Shown piece after piece: positions 16,788 through 24,855 of a DNA stretch of 36,587 nucleotides. The DNA is taken from assembly GCA_017495165.1 (NCBI GenBank), contig JAFEII010000031.1:1-36587 (forward strand), read 5' to 3'. The notes below the pieces were generated by a model that saw nothing but the letters and a program-made list of their open reading frames with translations, did not search any database and was not told the origin of the DNA. This DNA comes from Hydromonas sp. (GTDB lineage: Bacteria > Pseudomonadota > Gammaproteobacteria > Burkholderiales > Burkholderiaceae). The position numbers and the translations under genes were made by a program. Each line of letters starts with the position of its first letter. Position 1 is the stretch's first letter.

Positions 16788-16810
16788 AAAAAAGCCGCAC
16801 AATGCGGCTC
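16788..16810 (-). terminator. Intrinsic terminator of feoAB
   Basis: On the minus strand a 7-bp stem AGCCGCA/TGCGGCT (16803-16809 with 16793-16799) around a 3-base loop is followed by a T-run, about 40 bases after the feoB stop. Confidence 0.85.
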
Positions 16811-16846
16811 TTTTAACAACAAGACTCGAACCAATCATTCTAAAAA

Positions 16847-18739
16847 TCAAACAAACTGCAACGCCACGCGGTACGTGATAAACGAGGCCAGATACGCCAG
16901 TGCGAACAAATAACCCATCGCAATGAGCGCCATTTTCCAGCCGCCCGTCTCGCGTTTGATGGTGGCAATCGTCGACAAACATTGCGGCGCAAACACGAAC
17001 CATGCCAATAACGAATACGCGGTGGCCGCCGACCATTGCGCGGCGATAATATGCATGAGTGAGCCGCCCGCATCGTCGCCCGCCACCGCATACACGGTGG
17101 ACAAGCTGCTCACCATCACTTCTCGCGCCGCCATCCCTGGCACGAGCGCAATGCTGATTTGCCAATTAAAGCCAATGGGCGCAAAAATCCTATTCAACCA
17201 ACCGCCAATCACGCCCGCAAAGCTGTGTTCAATCGCAACGCCTACCGCGCCGTCTGGCAAGGTCGGGAAGCTGGCCAAAAACCACATCACAACCGTCAAC
17301 GTTAAAATAATCCCACCCACGCGGCGCAAAAATATATAAACACGTTGCCACAAGCCAATCAAAATACTTTTTGGATTTGGCCAATGATAATCAGGCAACT
17401 CCATCATTAAGGTGCGTAAATGCGCGTGCGAGCCGATGCGTTTGAGCACCCAAGCCACCCCAAACGCGCCCAAAATCCCGACCAAATACAGCACAAACAA
17501 TGCCACGCCTTGTAAATTAAACCCTCCAAAAACGGTGCGCTCAGGCACAAATGCACCAATCAACAGCGCATACACGGGCAAACGCGCCGAGCAGGTCATG
17601 AGCGGCGCAATCAAAATGGTCACCAATCGATCGCGTGGATTGGCAATGGTGCGCGCCGCCATAATGCCGGGAATCGCACAGGCAAGGCTTGAGAGCAGCG
17701 GAATAAATGAGCGCCCAGACAAACCCACCGAGCCCATCAAACGGTCAAGCAACAATGCGGCACGCGGCAAATAACCCGATTCTTCGAGCAGCAATATAAA
17801 GAAAAACAAAATAATAATTTGCGGCAAAAACACCACCACGCCGCCCAAACCCGCAATCAAACCATTGACGATAAAACTTTGAATCACGCCTTGCGGCAAC
17901 AAGCCGCCAACAAATTCGCCCAGCTGGCTTGTGCTGGCATCAATCCAATCCATCGGCGCAGCAGCCCACGAAAAAACCGCCTGAAACACCATAAATAAAA
18001 CCACGGCCAAAATCAGCGCGCCTGTGATGGGGTGCAACGTCCAGCGGTCGATTTTGTCGCTCAATACATGCGGCGTAATGTCATCGAGTTTGAGGGTTTG
18101 CAAAATATGCCGCACGTGTTCTTGATCGCTTTTGGCAACATCGGCTGCGTCTAAGCCCGCCTGCGCTCGAGCGGGCAGCTCAATTGGCGCCGCTGATTTT
18201 TTGCGCACATCTGAATCATCAAGCAGTTCACGCAGCGCCAACACGCCGTCCGCACGCACGCCAACCGTGCTTACCACGGGCAAACCCAGCAGCTTTGACA
18301 ACGCATCCGCATCAATGTGCAAACCACGTTGCCGCGCCACATCCATCATATTAAGCGCCACCACCACAGGAATCCCAGTGCGCTTGACCGCCAAAACCAA
18401 GCGCAAGCCGCGCCGCAAATTGGTTGCATTCACCACACACACCACCAAATCAGGGCGTTTCTCGCCCACCGCTTGCCCCGCCAGAACATCGCACGTGACT
18501 TTTTCATCGGGCGAGCGCGGGTACAAACCGTATGTGCCAGGCAAATCAAGCACGCGCAGGTTTTTGCCCTGCTCCGTGATGTAACGCCCTTCTTTGCGCT
18601 CCACCGTCACGCCCGCATAATTGGCTACTTTTTGGCGGCTGCCCGTGAGCGCATTAAAAATAGCGGTTTTGCCGCAGTTGGGATTGCCCACCAGTGCCAC
18701 CAATGGACCGCCCGTAAACAGTTGAATTTTTTGTTCCAT
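16847..18739 (-). CDS. feoB: Ferrous iron transporter FeoB
   Basis: A 630-residue inner-membrane Fe2+ transporter. The N-terminal G domain has G1 GNPNCGKT (18-25), the G2 Thr in YAGVTVERKEG (about 45), G3 DLPG (65-68) and G4 NMMD (130-133). The membrane part (about 240-630) contains the gate-type repeats seen in FeoB, including GRSFIPLLSSLACAIPGIMA with its conserved Cys, and the second gate SARLPVYALL. It is shorter than the 773 residues of E. coli FeoB, mainly in the linker and C-terminus, as in other betaproteobacteria. Its ATG shares one base with the feoA stop (TAATG), so translation is coupled. No feoC follows. Confidence 0.95.
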   Translation of the reverse strand: MEQKIQLFTGGPLVALVGNPNCGKTAIFNALTGSRQKVANYAGVTVERKEGRYITEQGKNLRVLDLPGTYGLYPRSPDEKVTCDVLAGQAVGEKRPDLVVCVVNATNLRRGLRLVLAVKRTGIPVVVALNMMDVARQRGLHIDADALSKLLGLPVVSTVGVRADGVLALRELLDDSDVRKKSAAPIELPARAQAGLDAADVAKSDQEHVRHILQTLKLDDITPHVLSDKIDRWTLHPITGALILAVVLFMVFQAVFSWAAAPMDWIDASTSQLGEFVGGLLPQGVIQSFIVNGLIAGLGGVVVFLPQIIILFFFILLLEESGYLPRAALLLDRLMGSVGLSGRSFIPLLSSLACAIPGIMAARTIANPRDRLVTILIAPLMTCSARLPVYALLIGAFVPERTVFGGFNLQGVALFVLYLVGILGAFGVAWVLKRIGSHAHLRTLMMELPDYHWPNPKSILIGLWQRVYIFLRRVGGIILTLTVVMWFLASFPTLPDGAVGVAIEHSFAGVIGGWLNRIFAPIGFNWQISIALVPGMAAREVMVSSLSTVYAVAGDDAGGSLMHIIAAQWSAATAYSLLAWFVFAPQCLSTIATIKRETGGWKMALIAMGYLFALAYLASFITYRVALQFV

Positions 18740-19002
18740 TATTGCAAGCCCTCCACCGCAATCACCTCAACGCAGTGCGCCTCAACCGCTTGCAATGCAA
18801 AGGTTGACAAGCCAACTTGCACCACCAACGCGCCATTACTCAAATACGAGCGGCGCTTGACTTGCGTGCGCTCACCCGCCATAAATCCCATGTCCTCAAG
18901 CCAAAAAAGCCAGTTTGGTAAATCTGCTGGCGGGGTGATTTTGGTGATAATCAGTGGACAGTGCAGCGGCGCTTTGTCTAGTGTGGTGGCAGTTCGATGC
19001 AT
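18739..19002 (-). CDS. feoA: Ferrous iron transport accessory protein FeoA
   Basis: An 87-residue cytoplasmic protein with the SH3-like FeoA fold (LEDMGFMAGERTQVKRRSY ... VVQVGLSTFALQAVEA), thought to bind FeoB and help Fe2+ uptake. The ATG at 19002 is preferred because GGAG lies 6 bases before it; a TTG further upstream would sit on top of that ribosome site. The first 30 residues (MHRTATTLDKAPLHCPLIIT) are a short extension with a Cys and His that many FeoA proteins lack. First gene of the feoAB operon, behind a Fur-type promoter. Confidence 0.9.
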   Translation of the reverse strand: MHRTATTLDKAPLHCPLIITKITPPADLPNWLFWLEDMGFMAGERTQVKRRSYLSNGALVVQVGLSTFALQAVEAHCVEVIAVEGLQ

Positions 19003-19054
19003 ACATCGCTCCAAAAATACGGTTTATTAAGTTGGTTAAAAAACAATCGAGAAG

Positions 19055-19082
19055 ATTGTAACACGAATTATTATCATTTAAA
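19055..19082 (-). promoter_or_regulatory. Probable feoAB promoter with a Fur box
   Basis: On the minus strand, TTTAAA (19077-19082), a 16-base spacer and TACAAT (19055-19060) form a plausible sigma-70 promoter. The spacer holds AATGATAATAATT, close to the repeated GATAAT hexamers of the Fur box. Fur bound there would block the promoter when iron is plentiful, fitting the feo genes downstream. Not tested. Confidence 0.55.
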
Positions 19083-19101
19083 GTCCGCCGAAAGCAGTAA
19101 A

Positions 19102-19126
19102 GGCGCTCATTTCAAAATACAGCGCC
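19102..19126. promoter_or_regulatory. Short inverted repeat upstream of the feo promoter
   Basis: GGCGCT (19102-19107) and AGCGCC (19121-19126) form a 6-bp stem with a 13-base loop, between the feo promoter and the yggX terminator. Role unknown. Confidence 0.3.
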
Positions 19127-19136
19127 AAATACACAA

Positions 19137-19179
19137 AACCCCCAAAAACTCAAAACGTGGGATTGAGTTTTTGGGGGTT
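19137..19179. terminator. Strong hairpin after yggX
   Basis: A perfect 17-bp inverted repeat (19137-19153 with 19163-19179, AACCCCCAAAAACTCAA) around a 9-base loop, 20 bases after the yggX stop. The flanking T-run on the minus strand is short but the stem itself is long and stable. Confidence 0.8.
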
Positions 19180-19198
19180 GGTAGAAACGCTGCAAATT

Positions 19199-19468
19199 TT
19201 ACGCCTCCGGCACATAACCCACAGCAGCATCCGCGCCATCGCCAAAGAAAAACGCTTCGCATTGCTTGAGCAAATATTGTCGCGCACGCACATCGAGCAT
19301 CGACAAACGGTTTTCGTTAATCAACATGGTTTGGTGCTTGAGCCACTGCGCCCAACCTTCTTTGGACACGTTTTCAAACACGCGCTGCCCCAGCGCACCC
19401 GGAATCGGCGCAAAATCAAGGGCTGGCGCGACGGTTTTTAAGCGAACACAGTCAACAGTACGGGTCAT
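19199..19468 (-). CDS. yggX: YggX: Fe(2+)-trafficking / oxidative damage protection protein
   Basis: An 89-residue YggX-family protein, with the typical opening [10 protein letters not shown] (Cys7 is conserved) and the core [20 protein letters not shown], then [19 protein letters not shown]. Family members protect Fe-S enzymes and limit oxidative damage in the cytoplasm, probably by handling Fe2+. Next to feoAB the iron theme is clear, although yggX lies upstream and is separated from feo by a terminator and its own promoter. In many Burkholderiales yggX follows argA directly, as it does here, with a 149-base gap holding two repeats. Start set by AAAGGATTCACC. Confidence 0.93.
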   Translation of the reverse strand: MTRTVDCVRLKTVAPALDFAPIPGALGQRVFENVSKEGWAQWLKHQTMLINENRLSMLDVRARQYLLKQCEAFFFGDGADAAVGYVPEA

Positions 19469-19500
19469 GGTGAATCCTTTATAAAATAAAAATGATGAAG

Positions 19501-19538
19501 CCTTTGCACAACAAACTAAAAACCTGCGTTGTTGTGAT
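19501..19538 (+). repeat. 38-bp palindromic dispersed repeat, copy 1
   Basis: CCTTTGCACAACAAACTAAA followed by AACCTGCGTTGTTGTGAT; the arms CACAACAA (19507-19514) and TTGTTGTG (19529-19536) pair. A second copy of equal length lies in the opposite sense at 34883-34920, with 33 of 38 bases identical. Confidence 0.7.
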
Positions 19539-19589
19539 GAATGAAATGAGTGGCGGGTTCAAAAAACACCTTGCACGCAATAACATGCA

Positions 19590-19613
19590 GCGCAGGCATC
19601 TTTCCTGCCCGCC
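19590..19613. repeat. GCAGG-type hairpin between argA and yggX
   Basis: GCAGG (19592-19596) and CCTGC (19604-19608) form a small hairpin close to the argA stop. The segment resembles the widespread GGCGGGCAGG-AAAGATGCCTGC repeats and the family-1 hairpins at 8498 and 9603, but is more diverged. Confidence 0.4.
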
Positions 19614-19617
19614 AATT

Positions 19618-20955
19618 TTAAACCAGTTTTTTAATAAAAATCTGTGAGCGGCGTTGCCAGTTGTACATATTTTTCTTATCCATCGGTAAATCTTCGACCG
19701 TCGCCGCCACAAAGCCATTTTTTAAGAACCAATGCGCCGCGCGTGTCGTCAACACAAACAAATGCGTCAAACCATCCGCTTTAGCGCGTTGTTGCATGTA
19801 TTTTAAAATCCGCGAACCCAAGCCCGTGCCTTGCATGGATGGGTCAATCGAAAAACACGCCATTTCGGCCATTTTCTCAGCCGCAAAGGGATACAACGCC
19901 GCGCAGCCCAAAATATAATTATCATGTTCAATCACCGCAAACAACGGCAATTCGGCCTCAATTTTTTCACGCCCACGCGGCACCAACGTACCGCTTTGCT
20001 CCAACGGATGAATCAATTGCAAAATCCCACCCAAATCATCAATGGTGGCAGGCCGCATGGTTTCAAGCAGGTTTTTGGTAATCATCGTCCCCACGCCTTC
20101 GTGGCGAAACAACTCGAGCAACAATGAGCCGTCCAAATCACTGGGAATAATATGCGCCCGCGCCACGCCGCGTTCCACCGCAAAGCAACCCGCCAACACC
20201 CAAGGGCGCAATGGATCATCCAACGCCAAACCATCGGCCAGTGCGCGCCCTTGCACCGCATTAAGCTCCGACACGGTTTGTGCCTGCGCATCCAACACCG
20301 CTTGATCGGACAACATAATCAACTTATCCGCTTTCAGCGCAGCAGCCACCGTGGATGCAACCTCCGTATTGGTCAAATTAAACGCCTCCCCCGTTGGCGA
20401 GAACCCCAGCGGCGATAAAAGCACCACATTGCCCAACGCCAGCTGGCGATTAATATCATCGTGCGAGATTTTACGCACCTCACCCGTGTGCTGAAAATCA
20501 ATCCCATTAACCACACCAATCGGCTTGGCGGTAATAAAATTACCCGACACCACATTGATGTCCGAACCCGCCATCGGCGTGTTGGGCAAACCTTGGCTAA
20601 ACGCGGCTTCAATCGACAAACGCAGCGCACCGCTCGCCTCTTTAACCGAATTGAGCGCATCAGACGACGTAATCCGCACGCCATGTAAAAACTCACTGCT
20701 TTTGCCGCGTAATTTAAGTTGACGCTCAATTTGCGGGCGCGCCCCATGCACCAGCACAACCCGCATCCCCATCGCGCGCAACAAACTCACGTCATAAGCC
20801 AAGTCTTCCAAATGCCCTTGCTCAACCAGCTCGCCATCAAACGCAATCACAAACGTTTTATCGCGAAACGTGTGCACATACGGCGCCACATCGCGCAACC
20901 AGCGCACAAAATCAACAGGATTCTCGCTCAAGGATTCGATGTGCTCAGAACTCAT
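19618..20955 (-). CDS. argA: Amino-acid N-acetyltransferase (N-acetylglutamate synthase)
   Basis: A 445-residue enzyme that makes N-acetylglutamate from glutamate and acetyl-CoA, the first step of arginine synthesis. Residues 1-290 form the amino-acid-kinase-like domain that binds arginine for feedback inhibition (VLVHGARPQIERQL, VVLLSPLGFSPTGEAFNLTN); residues 300-445 form the GNAT domain, with the acetyl-CoA loop QGTGLG (about 394-399) and LTTRAAHWFLKNGF near the end. Length and two-domain order match the classical ArgA of gamma- and betaproteobacteria. The usual VHGxRPQ motif reads VHGARPQ. The gene lies upstream of yggX on the same strand. The Shine-Dalgarno is weak (GAAAGCC), but the start agrees with the family. 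Confidence 0.93.
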   Translation of the reverse strand: MSSEHIESLSENPVDFVRWLRDVAPYVHTFRDKTFVIAFDGELVEQGHLEDLAYDVSLLRAMGMRVVLVHGARPQIERQLKLRGKSSEFLHGVRITSSDALNSVKEASGALRLSIEAAFSQGLPNTPMAGSDINVVSGNFITAKPIGVVNGIDFQHTGEVRKISHDDINRQLALGNVVLLSPLGFSPTGEAFNLTNTEVASTVAAALKADKLIMLSDQAVLDAQAQTVSELNAVQGRALADGLALDDPLRPWVLAGCFAVERGVARAHIIPSDLDGSLLLELFRHEGVGTMITKNLLETMRPATIDDLGGILQLIHPLEQSGTLVPRGREKIEAELPLFAVIEHDNYILGCAALYPFAAEKMAEMACFSIDPSMQGTGLGSRILKYMQQRAKADGLTHLFVLTTRAAHWFLKNGFVAATVEDLPMDKKNMYNWQRRSQIFIKKLV

Positions 20956-21390
20956 AAATGGCTTTCATAAAGTGGATGTGCATTGTACTGCAAAAATTCA
21001 CTAAAACGCTAAATTTGGCAGCCAAGCACAAGGCAGATTTGCTCAAATCCTTATGCATGTCGACGCATTTGAATCACGCAAAAGACCAGATTGTCGCAGA
21101 CCGCGCAGGCGACGGATTTATTTCACTGGGCATTTGGTGTTTTGTTTGTGCTAAACGACGTGTATCAACCCAATCCCGCCCAAGCCGTCCACACTTTTTG
21201 CCACGCGTTGCCCAAGCGTTGGCATCAGATGAGCGTCGCGTTATCTGCATTACTCAAAAGGCATGCCAAACACACAGCGCTTTACGCCGCGCTCAAGCCT
21301 TTGTTTGGCACAAGCGCATCAATTGAGTCATAACATTCGCCCCAAAACCAAGTATTTTCATGCCGTTTTATCGCCACCAAACAGATTGTT
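20956..21390. other. Region between argA and the polyol operon, with an unrecognised frame
   Basis: No known gene is present. One plus-strand frame at 21073-21333 encodes a protein-like sequence (DLFHWAFGVLFVLNDVYQPN, then later HTALYAALKPLFGT) but has no ATG and no ribosome site; a TTG at 21091 is the only candidate start. It could be a decayed gene or an antisense-like artefact. I do not recognise it. Confidence 0.3.
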
Positions 21391-21438
21391 TTTACACTTG
21401 CAAAATAACTTTACATTTGCAAAATTCAGCCGTATTAT
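21391..21438 (+). promoter_or_regulatory. Promoter of the polyol operon with a direct-repeat operator
   Basis: TTTACA (21410-21415), a 17-base spacer and TATTAT (21433-21438) make a good sigma-70 promoter. The -35 box opens the second of two 16-bp direct repeats, TTTACACTTGCAAAAT (21391-21406) and TTTACATTTGCAAAAT (21410-21425), 19 bases apart and differing at one base. This is a likely operator for the SorC-type regulator encoded in the operon. Confidence 0.6.
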
Positions 21439-21501
21439 CTTTTTCAACGCGAACAACCTCGCGTGAAATTTAATAATAAATCTTAATTTGGAGACACCAA
21501 A

Positions 21502-22863
21502 ATGATACGCAAACTCAGTTTAGCCGCAGCAGTCACGCTCGCCTTAACCAGCCTTGCTGGCTGCGACAAAAAATCAAGCAGCCCAGAAAAATCAGCCGAT
21601 GGAACATCAGCTGCCCAAACCACACTCACCATCGCCACGGTTAACAACGGCGACATGGTGGTGATGCAAGAATTATCAAAAAAATTTGAAGCGGCCAATC
21701 CCACCATCAGCCTTAAATGGGTTGTACTCGAAGAAAACACCTTGCGTCAAAAAGTCACCACGGACATTGCCACCAAAGGCGGCCAATTTGACGTACTAAC
21801 CATCGGCACGTACGAAGTACCTATTTGGGCAAAAAAAGGCTGGCTCACGGAAATGAAAGACTTAGACGCAGCCTATGACGTAGACGATTTGATTCAACCA
21901 ATCAAAGACGGTTTGTCCAGCGAAGGCAAGCTCTACGCCCTGCCGTTTTATGGCGAAACCTCAATGACGTTTTACCGCAAAGATTTATTTGACGGCAAAT
22001 CGCTCAAAATGCCCGCCAAGCCAACGTACGCCGACATAGAAAAATTTGCCGCCGCATTGACCGACAAACCAAAAGGCCAATACGGCATTTGCTTGCGCGG
22101 CAAAGCAGGCTGGGGCGAAAACATGGCGTTTTTATCAACCATGGTCAACGCCAATGGCGGGCGCTGGTTTGACGAAAAATGGCAACCAGAATTAACCAGC
22201 CCAGAATGGACATCAACCGTCACGCAATACGTTGACTTACTCAAAAAATACGGCCCTCCTGGCGCCAGCTCAAACGGCTTTAACGAAAATTTGGCCTTGA
22301 TGTCCGATGGCAAATGCGCCATGTGGATTGACGCTTCTGTTGCCGCAGGCATGTTATTTAACCCCAAAGAATCTAAAATCTCTGACAAAGTTGCCTTTGC
22401 GCCATCACCCGTGGGCAGCTATGCCAACGCAAGCGGCTGGTTGTGGTCTTGGTCTTTGGGTGTTTCGGCGGCCTCAACCAAGCAAGACGCTGCGAAAAAA
22501 TTTGTCACCTGGGCAACCTCTAAAGAATACATCACTCAAGTCGCACAACTCAAAGGCTGGGCTTCTGTACCGCCAGGCACGCGTAAATCCACCTACGCCA
22601 ATCCTGAATATCAAAAAGCCGCGCCATTCTCTAAGTTTGTGATTGATGCATTAAACACAGTCAATCCAAACCACGCAACCTTAAAACCCGTGCCGTACAC
22701 AGGCGTTCAATATGTTGGAATTCCTGAGTTCCAAGCCTTGGGTACAATTGTCGGGCAATCCATTTCTGGTGCGCTGGCCGACCAAATGACAGTTGCGCAG
22801 GCATTAGAAGCCGCTCAAGCAGCAGCAAAAAAATCCGTCACGCAAGGCGGCTATTTGAAATAA
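21502..22863 (+). CDS. Polyol ABC transporter substrate-binding lipoprotein (SmoE/MtlE-like)
   Basis: A 453-residue family-1 extracellular solute-binding protein of the sorbitol/mannitol type. It has a signal peptide with lipobox LAGC (18-21), a Ser-rich linker, and the binding-protein fold (LPFYGETSMTFYRKDLFD, GGRWFDEKW, ASGWLWSWSLGVSAAS). It captures sugar alcohol in the periplasm and delivers it to the two permeases that follow. Mannitol, sorbitol and D-arabinitol are the known substrates of this subgroup; the dehydrogenase downstream favours D-arabinitol or mannitol. The ATG follows GGAG with normal spacing. A strong terminator just after the gene separates it from the permeases and should make this transcript the most abundant. 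Confidence 0.88.
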   Translation: MIRKLSLAAAVTLALTSLAGCDKKSSSPEKSADGTSAAQTTLTIATVNNGDMVVMQELSKKFEAANPTISLKWVVLEENTLRQKVTTDIATKGGQFDVLTIGTYEVPIWAKKGWLTEMKDLDAAYDVDDLIQPIKDGLSSEGKLYALPFYGETSMTFYRKDLFDGKSLKMPAKPTYADIEKFAAALTDKPKGQYGICLRGKAGWGENMAFLSTMVNANGGRWFDEKWQPELTSPEWTSTVTQYVDLLKKYGPPGASSNGFNENLALMSDGKCAMWIDASVAAGMLFNPKESKISDKVAFAPSPVGSYANASGWLWSWSLGVSAASTKQDAAKKFVTWATSKEYITQVAQLKGWASVPPGTRKSTYANPEYQKAAPFSKFVIDALNTVNPNHATLKPVPYTGVQYVGIPEFQALGTIVGQSISGALADQMTVAQALEAAQAAAKKSVTQGGYLK

Positions 22864-22869
22864 GCCAAA

Positions 22870-22907
22870 AACAGCCAGCAGCGCGTTTGAACTGCTGGCT
22901 GTTTTTT
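22870..22907 (+). terminator. Intra-operon terminator/attenuator after the binding-protein gene
   Basis: A 12-bp perfect stem (AACAGCCAGCAG at 22870-22881, CTGCTGGCTGTT at 22892-22903) with a 10-base loop and a T-run to 22907. Partial readthrough would give low permease and high binding-protein levels, a common arrangement in binding-protein ABC operons. Confidence 0.9.
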
Positions 22908-23112
22908 ACCTGCGTTGATTGAACCCTCAAAAAATACCGCTCGCCCCCCAAAAGCACCGCCAAATACCATTTTTTCAAACACGTGACAAACAGATTCACA
23001 AGCAACTTGCGTTGTGTCAATGTCAAGGCGCTTTAAATCGGTATTCAATTGGCGCATTCGGCTCAAACCAATATGCAAAACGGTGCGCGAAAAACAGCAA
23101 AAGGAAACAAAC

Positions 23113-24024
23113 ATGACAACCGTCATTACCCGCCCAATTAAGGGCGCTAAGAAAAAAAGCGATGTACGGCTACTCACCGCGCAATTATTACTCACGCCCG
23201 CCGTGGCCATGTTACTGGTGTGGATGGTTGTGCCATTGTTCATGACGCTGTACAACTCAATGCTCAATTACAGCTTATTGAGTCCAGATGCCATTAACTT
23301 TACGTGGTTTAACAACTACAAAGACCTGTACCAAGACCCCGCTTTTTGGGTGTCTATTTTGAACTCCGTCATCATGATTGGCACGGTGTTAATTTTATCG
23401 ATTGTATTTGGCACGCTGCTTGCTTGGTTGTATGACCAAGACTTTAAGGGGTGTAATGTGGCACGTTTGCTGGTCATTGCGCCATTTTTCGTCATGCCCA
23501 CCGTCAGCGCACTTCTGTGGAAAAACATGATTTTGCATCCTGTGTATGGCTTGTTTGCTGCCGTTTCAACGTTCTTTGGGCTCCCTGCGGTTGACTGGTT
23601 TCGAGACTACCCGATGCTGTCTATCATTATGATTATGACGTGGGAATGGATGCCATTTGCATTTTTGATTTTACTGACATCGATACAATCGGTCGATTCT
23701 GAACAAAAAGAAGCCGCCAAAATTGACGGCGCGAAGCCTTGGCATATTTTTGTTTACATTATCTTGCCCCACTTAAAACGCTCGATTTCTGTGGTGGTCA
23801 TGATTGAGGCGATTTTTCTATTGAGCGCATTTGCAGAAATCCACATTACAACTGCTGGCGGCCCTGGAAACGCCACCACCAATTTGACCTATTTCGTATA
23901 TCTGCGCGGGATTGCTCAGTTTGACATTGGACTTGCTTCAGCAGGCGGTGTGATTGCGGTGATTTTGGCCAACATCATCTCTTTTTTCCTCATCCGCACC
24001 GCATCTAAAAATCTTCAAGCTTAA
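23113..24024 (+). CDS. Polyol ABC transporter permease 1 (SmoF/MtlF-like)
   Basis: A 303-residue inner-membrane permease of the MalF/UgpA class. Six hydrophobic segments span about residues 25-290, and the EAA loop, which contacts the ATPase, reads EAAKIDGAKPWHIFVYIILP (near 210-230). A cytoplasmic basic N-terminus (PIKGAKKKSD) precedes the first helix. The ATG at 23113 is chosen for the AAGGA 8 bases before it; upstream GTG or TTG starts would add an Arg-rich stretch without support. It forms the channel with the next gene, 9 bases downstream. Sequence detail fits the sorbitol/mannitol subgroup, but the substrate is inferred from the whole operon. Confidence 0.88.
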   Translation: MTTVITRPIKGAKKKSDVRLLTAQLLLTPAVAMLLVWMVVPLFMTLYNSMLNYSLLSPDAINFTWFNNYKDLYQDPAFWVSILNSVIMIGTVLILSIVFGTLLAWLYDQDFKGCNVARLLVIAPFFVMPTVSALLWKNMILHPVYGLFAAVSTFFGLPAVDWFRDYPMLSIIMIMTWEWMPFAFLILLTSIQSVDSEQKEAAKIDGAKPWHIFVYIILPHLKRSISVVVMIEAIFLLSAFAEIHITTAGGPGNATTNLTYFVYLRGIAQFDIGLASAGGVIAVILANIISFFLIRTASKNLQA

Positions 24025-24033
24025 GGAATCATG

Positions 24034-24855
24034 ATGAAAAATTCTAAAAATCAAACCATATTAATCACCACCGTCGGTTGGGCGATTGCCCTGCTCATTT
24101 TCTTCCCTATTTTTTGGATGTTTTTAACCAGTTTTAAAACCGAAGAAATGGCCATTTCAAGCCCACCTCTGTGGATTTTTGAACCCACATTGCAAGGCTA
24201 CCGAGACATTATGTCGCGGGTAAACTACCTGTCGCACATGTGGAACTCTATTTTCATCGCAGGCGGTGCGTCATTACTCTCTATTTTGATATCCGTTCCA
24301 GCGGCGTACGCCATGGCGTTTTATCCAACCAAACGCACACAAGACATTTTGCTATGGATGATGTCAACCAAGATGATGCCTGCGGTGAGCGTGCTGTTGC
24401 CCGTGTATGTGATTTTTCAGAAATTAGCAATCATCGACAACGCACTGGCCATGATTGTCATTTACACCCTCATGAATTTGCCCATCACCATTTGGCTTAT
24501 TTACAGCTATTTTAAAGACCTGCCCACCGAAGTCATGGAAGCAGGACGGCTGGACGGCATGACTTTATTCCAAGAAATTCGGTTTTTGGTGCTGCCCATG
24601 AGCTTACCAGGGCTGGCGTCCACGGGTTTATTAAGCATTGTTTTATGCTGGAATGAGGCATTTTGGAGTTTAAATTTAACCACCACCAATGCCGCCCCAC
24701 TCACCCAGCTAATTGCCACATTCTCATCACCCGAAGGCCTGTTTTGGGCAAAGCTCTCCGCAGCGTCTGTGTTATCGGTTGCGCCGATTATGGTTTTGGG
24801 CTGGTTCAGTCAAAAGCAACTGGTGCGCGGCTTGACCTTTGGTGCGGTGAAATAA
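24034..24855 (+). CDS. Polyol ABC transporter permease 2 (SmoG/MtlG-like)
   Basis: A 273-residue permease of the MalG/UgpE class with six hydrophobic segments and the EAA loop EVMEAGRLDGMTLFQEIRFL (about 167-186). It pairs with the previous permease. Two ATG codons are adjacent; the second, at 24034, has the better 6-base spacing to GGA (24025-24027), while the first at 24031 would leave only 3 bases. Its stop overlaps the start of the HAD phosphatase gene by one base (TAATG), so the two are translated in step. Confidence 0.88.
   Translation: MKNSKNQTILITTVGWAIALLIFFPIFWMFLTSFKTEEMAISSPPLWIFEPTLQGYRDIMSRVNYLSHMWNSIFIAGGASLLSILISVPAAYAMAFYPTKRTQDILLWMMSTKMMPAVSVLLPVYVIFQKLAIIDNALAMIVIYTLMNLPITIWLIYSYFKDLPTEVMEAGRLDGMTLFQEIRFLVLPMSLPGLASTGLLSIVLCWNEAFWSLNLTTTNAAPLTQLIATFSSPEGLFWAKLSAASVLSVAPIMVLGWFSQKQLVRGLTFGAVK

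Larger units (their letters stand above)
16354..16846. other. Long intergenic region with two terminator hairpins
   Basis: About 490 bases without a supported gene. It holds the upstream region of the NlpC/P60 gene, an unexplained open frame at 16494-16622 with no start codon or ribosome site, the hairpin at 16560-16606, and the feoAB terminator at 16788-16810. I see no tRNA or known RNA in it. Confidence 0.4.
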
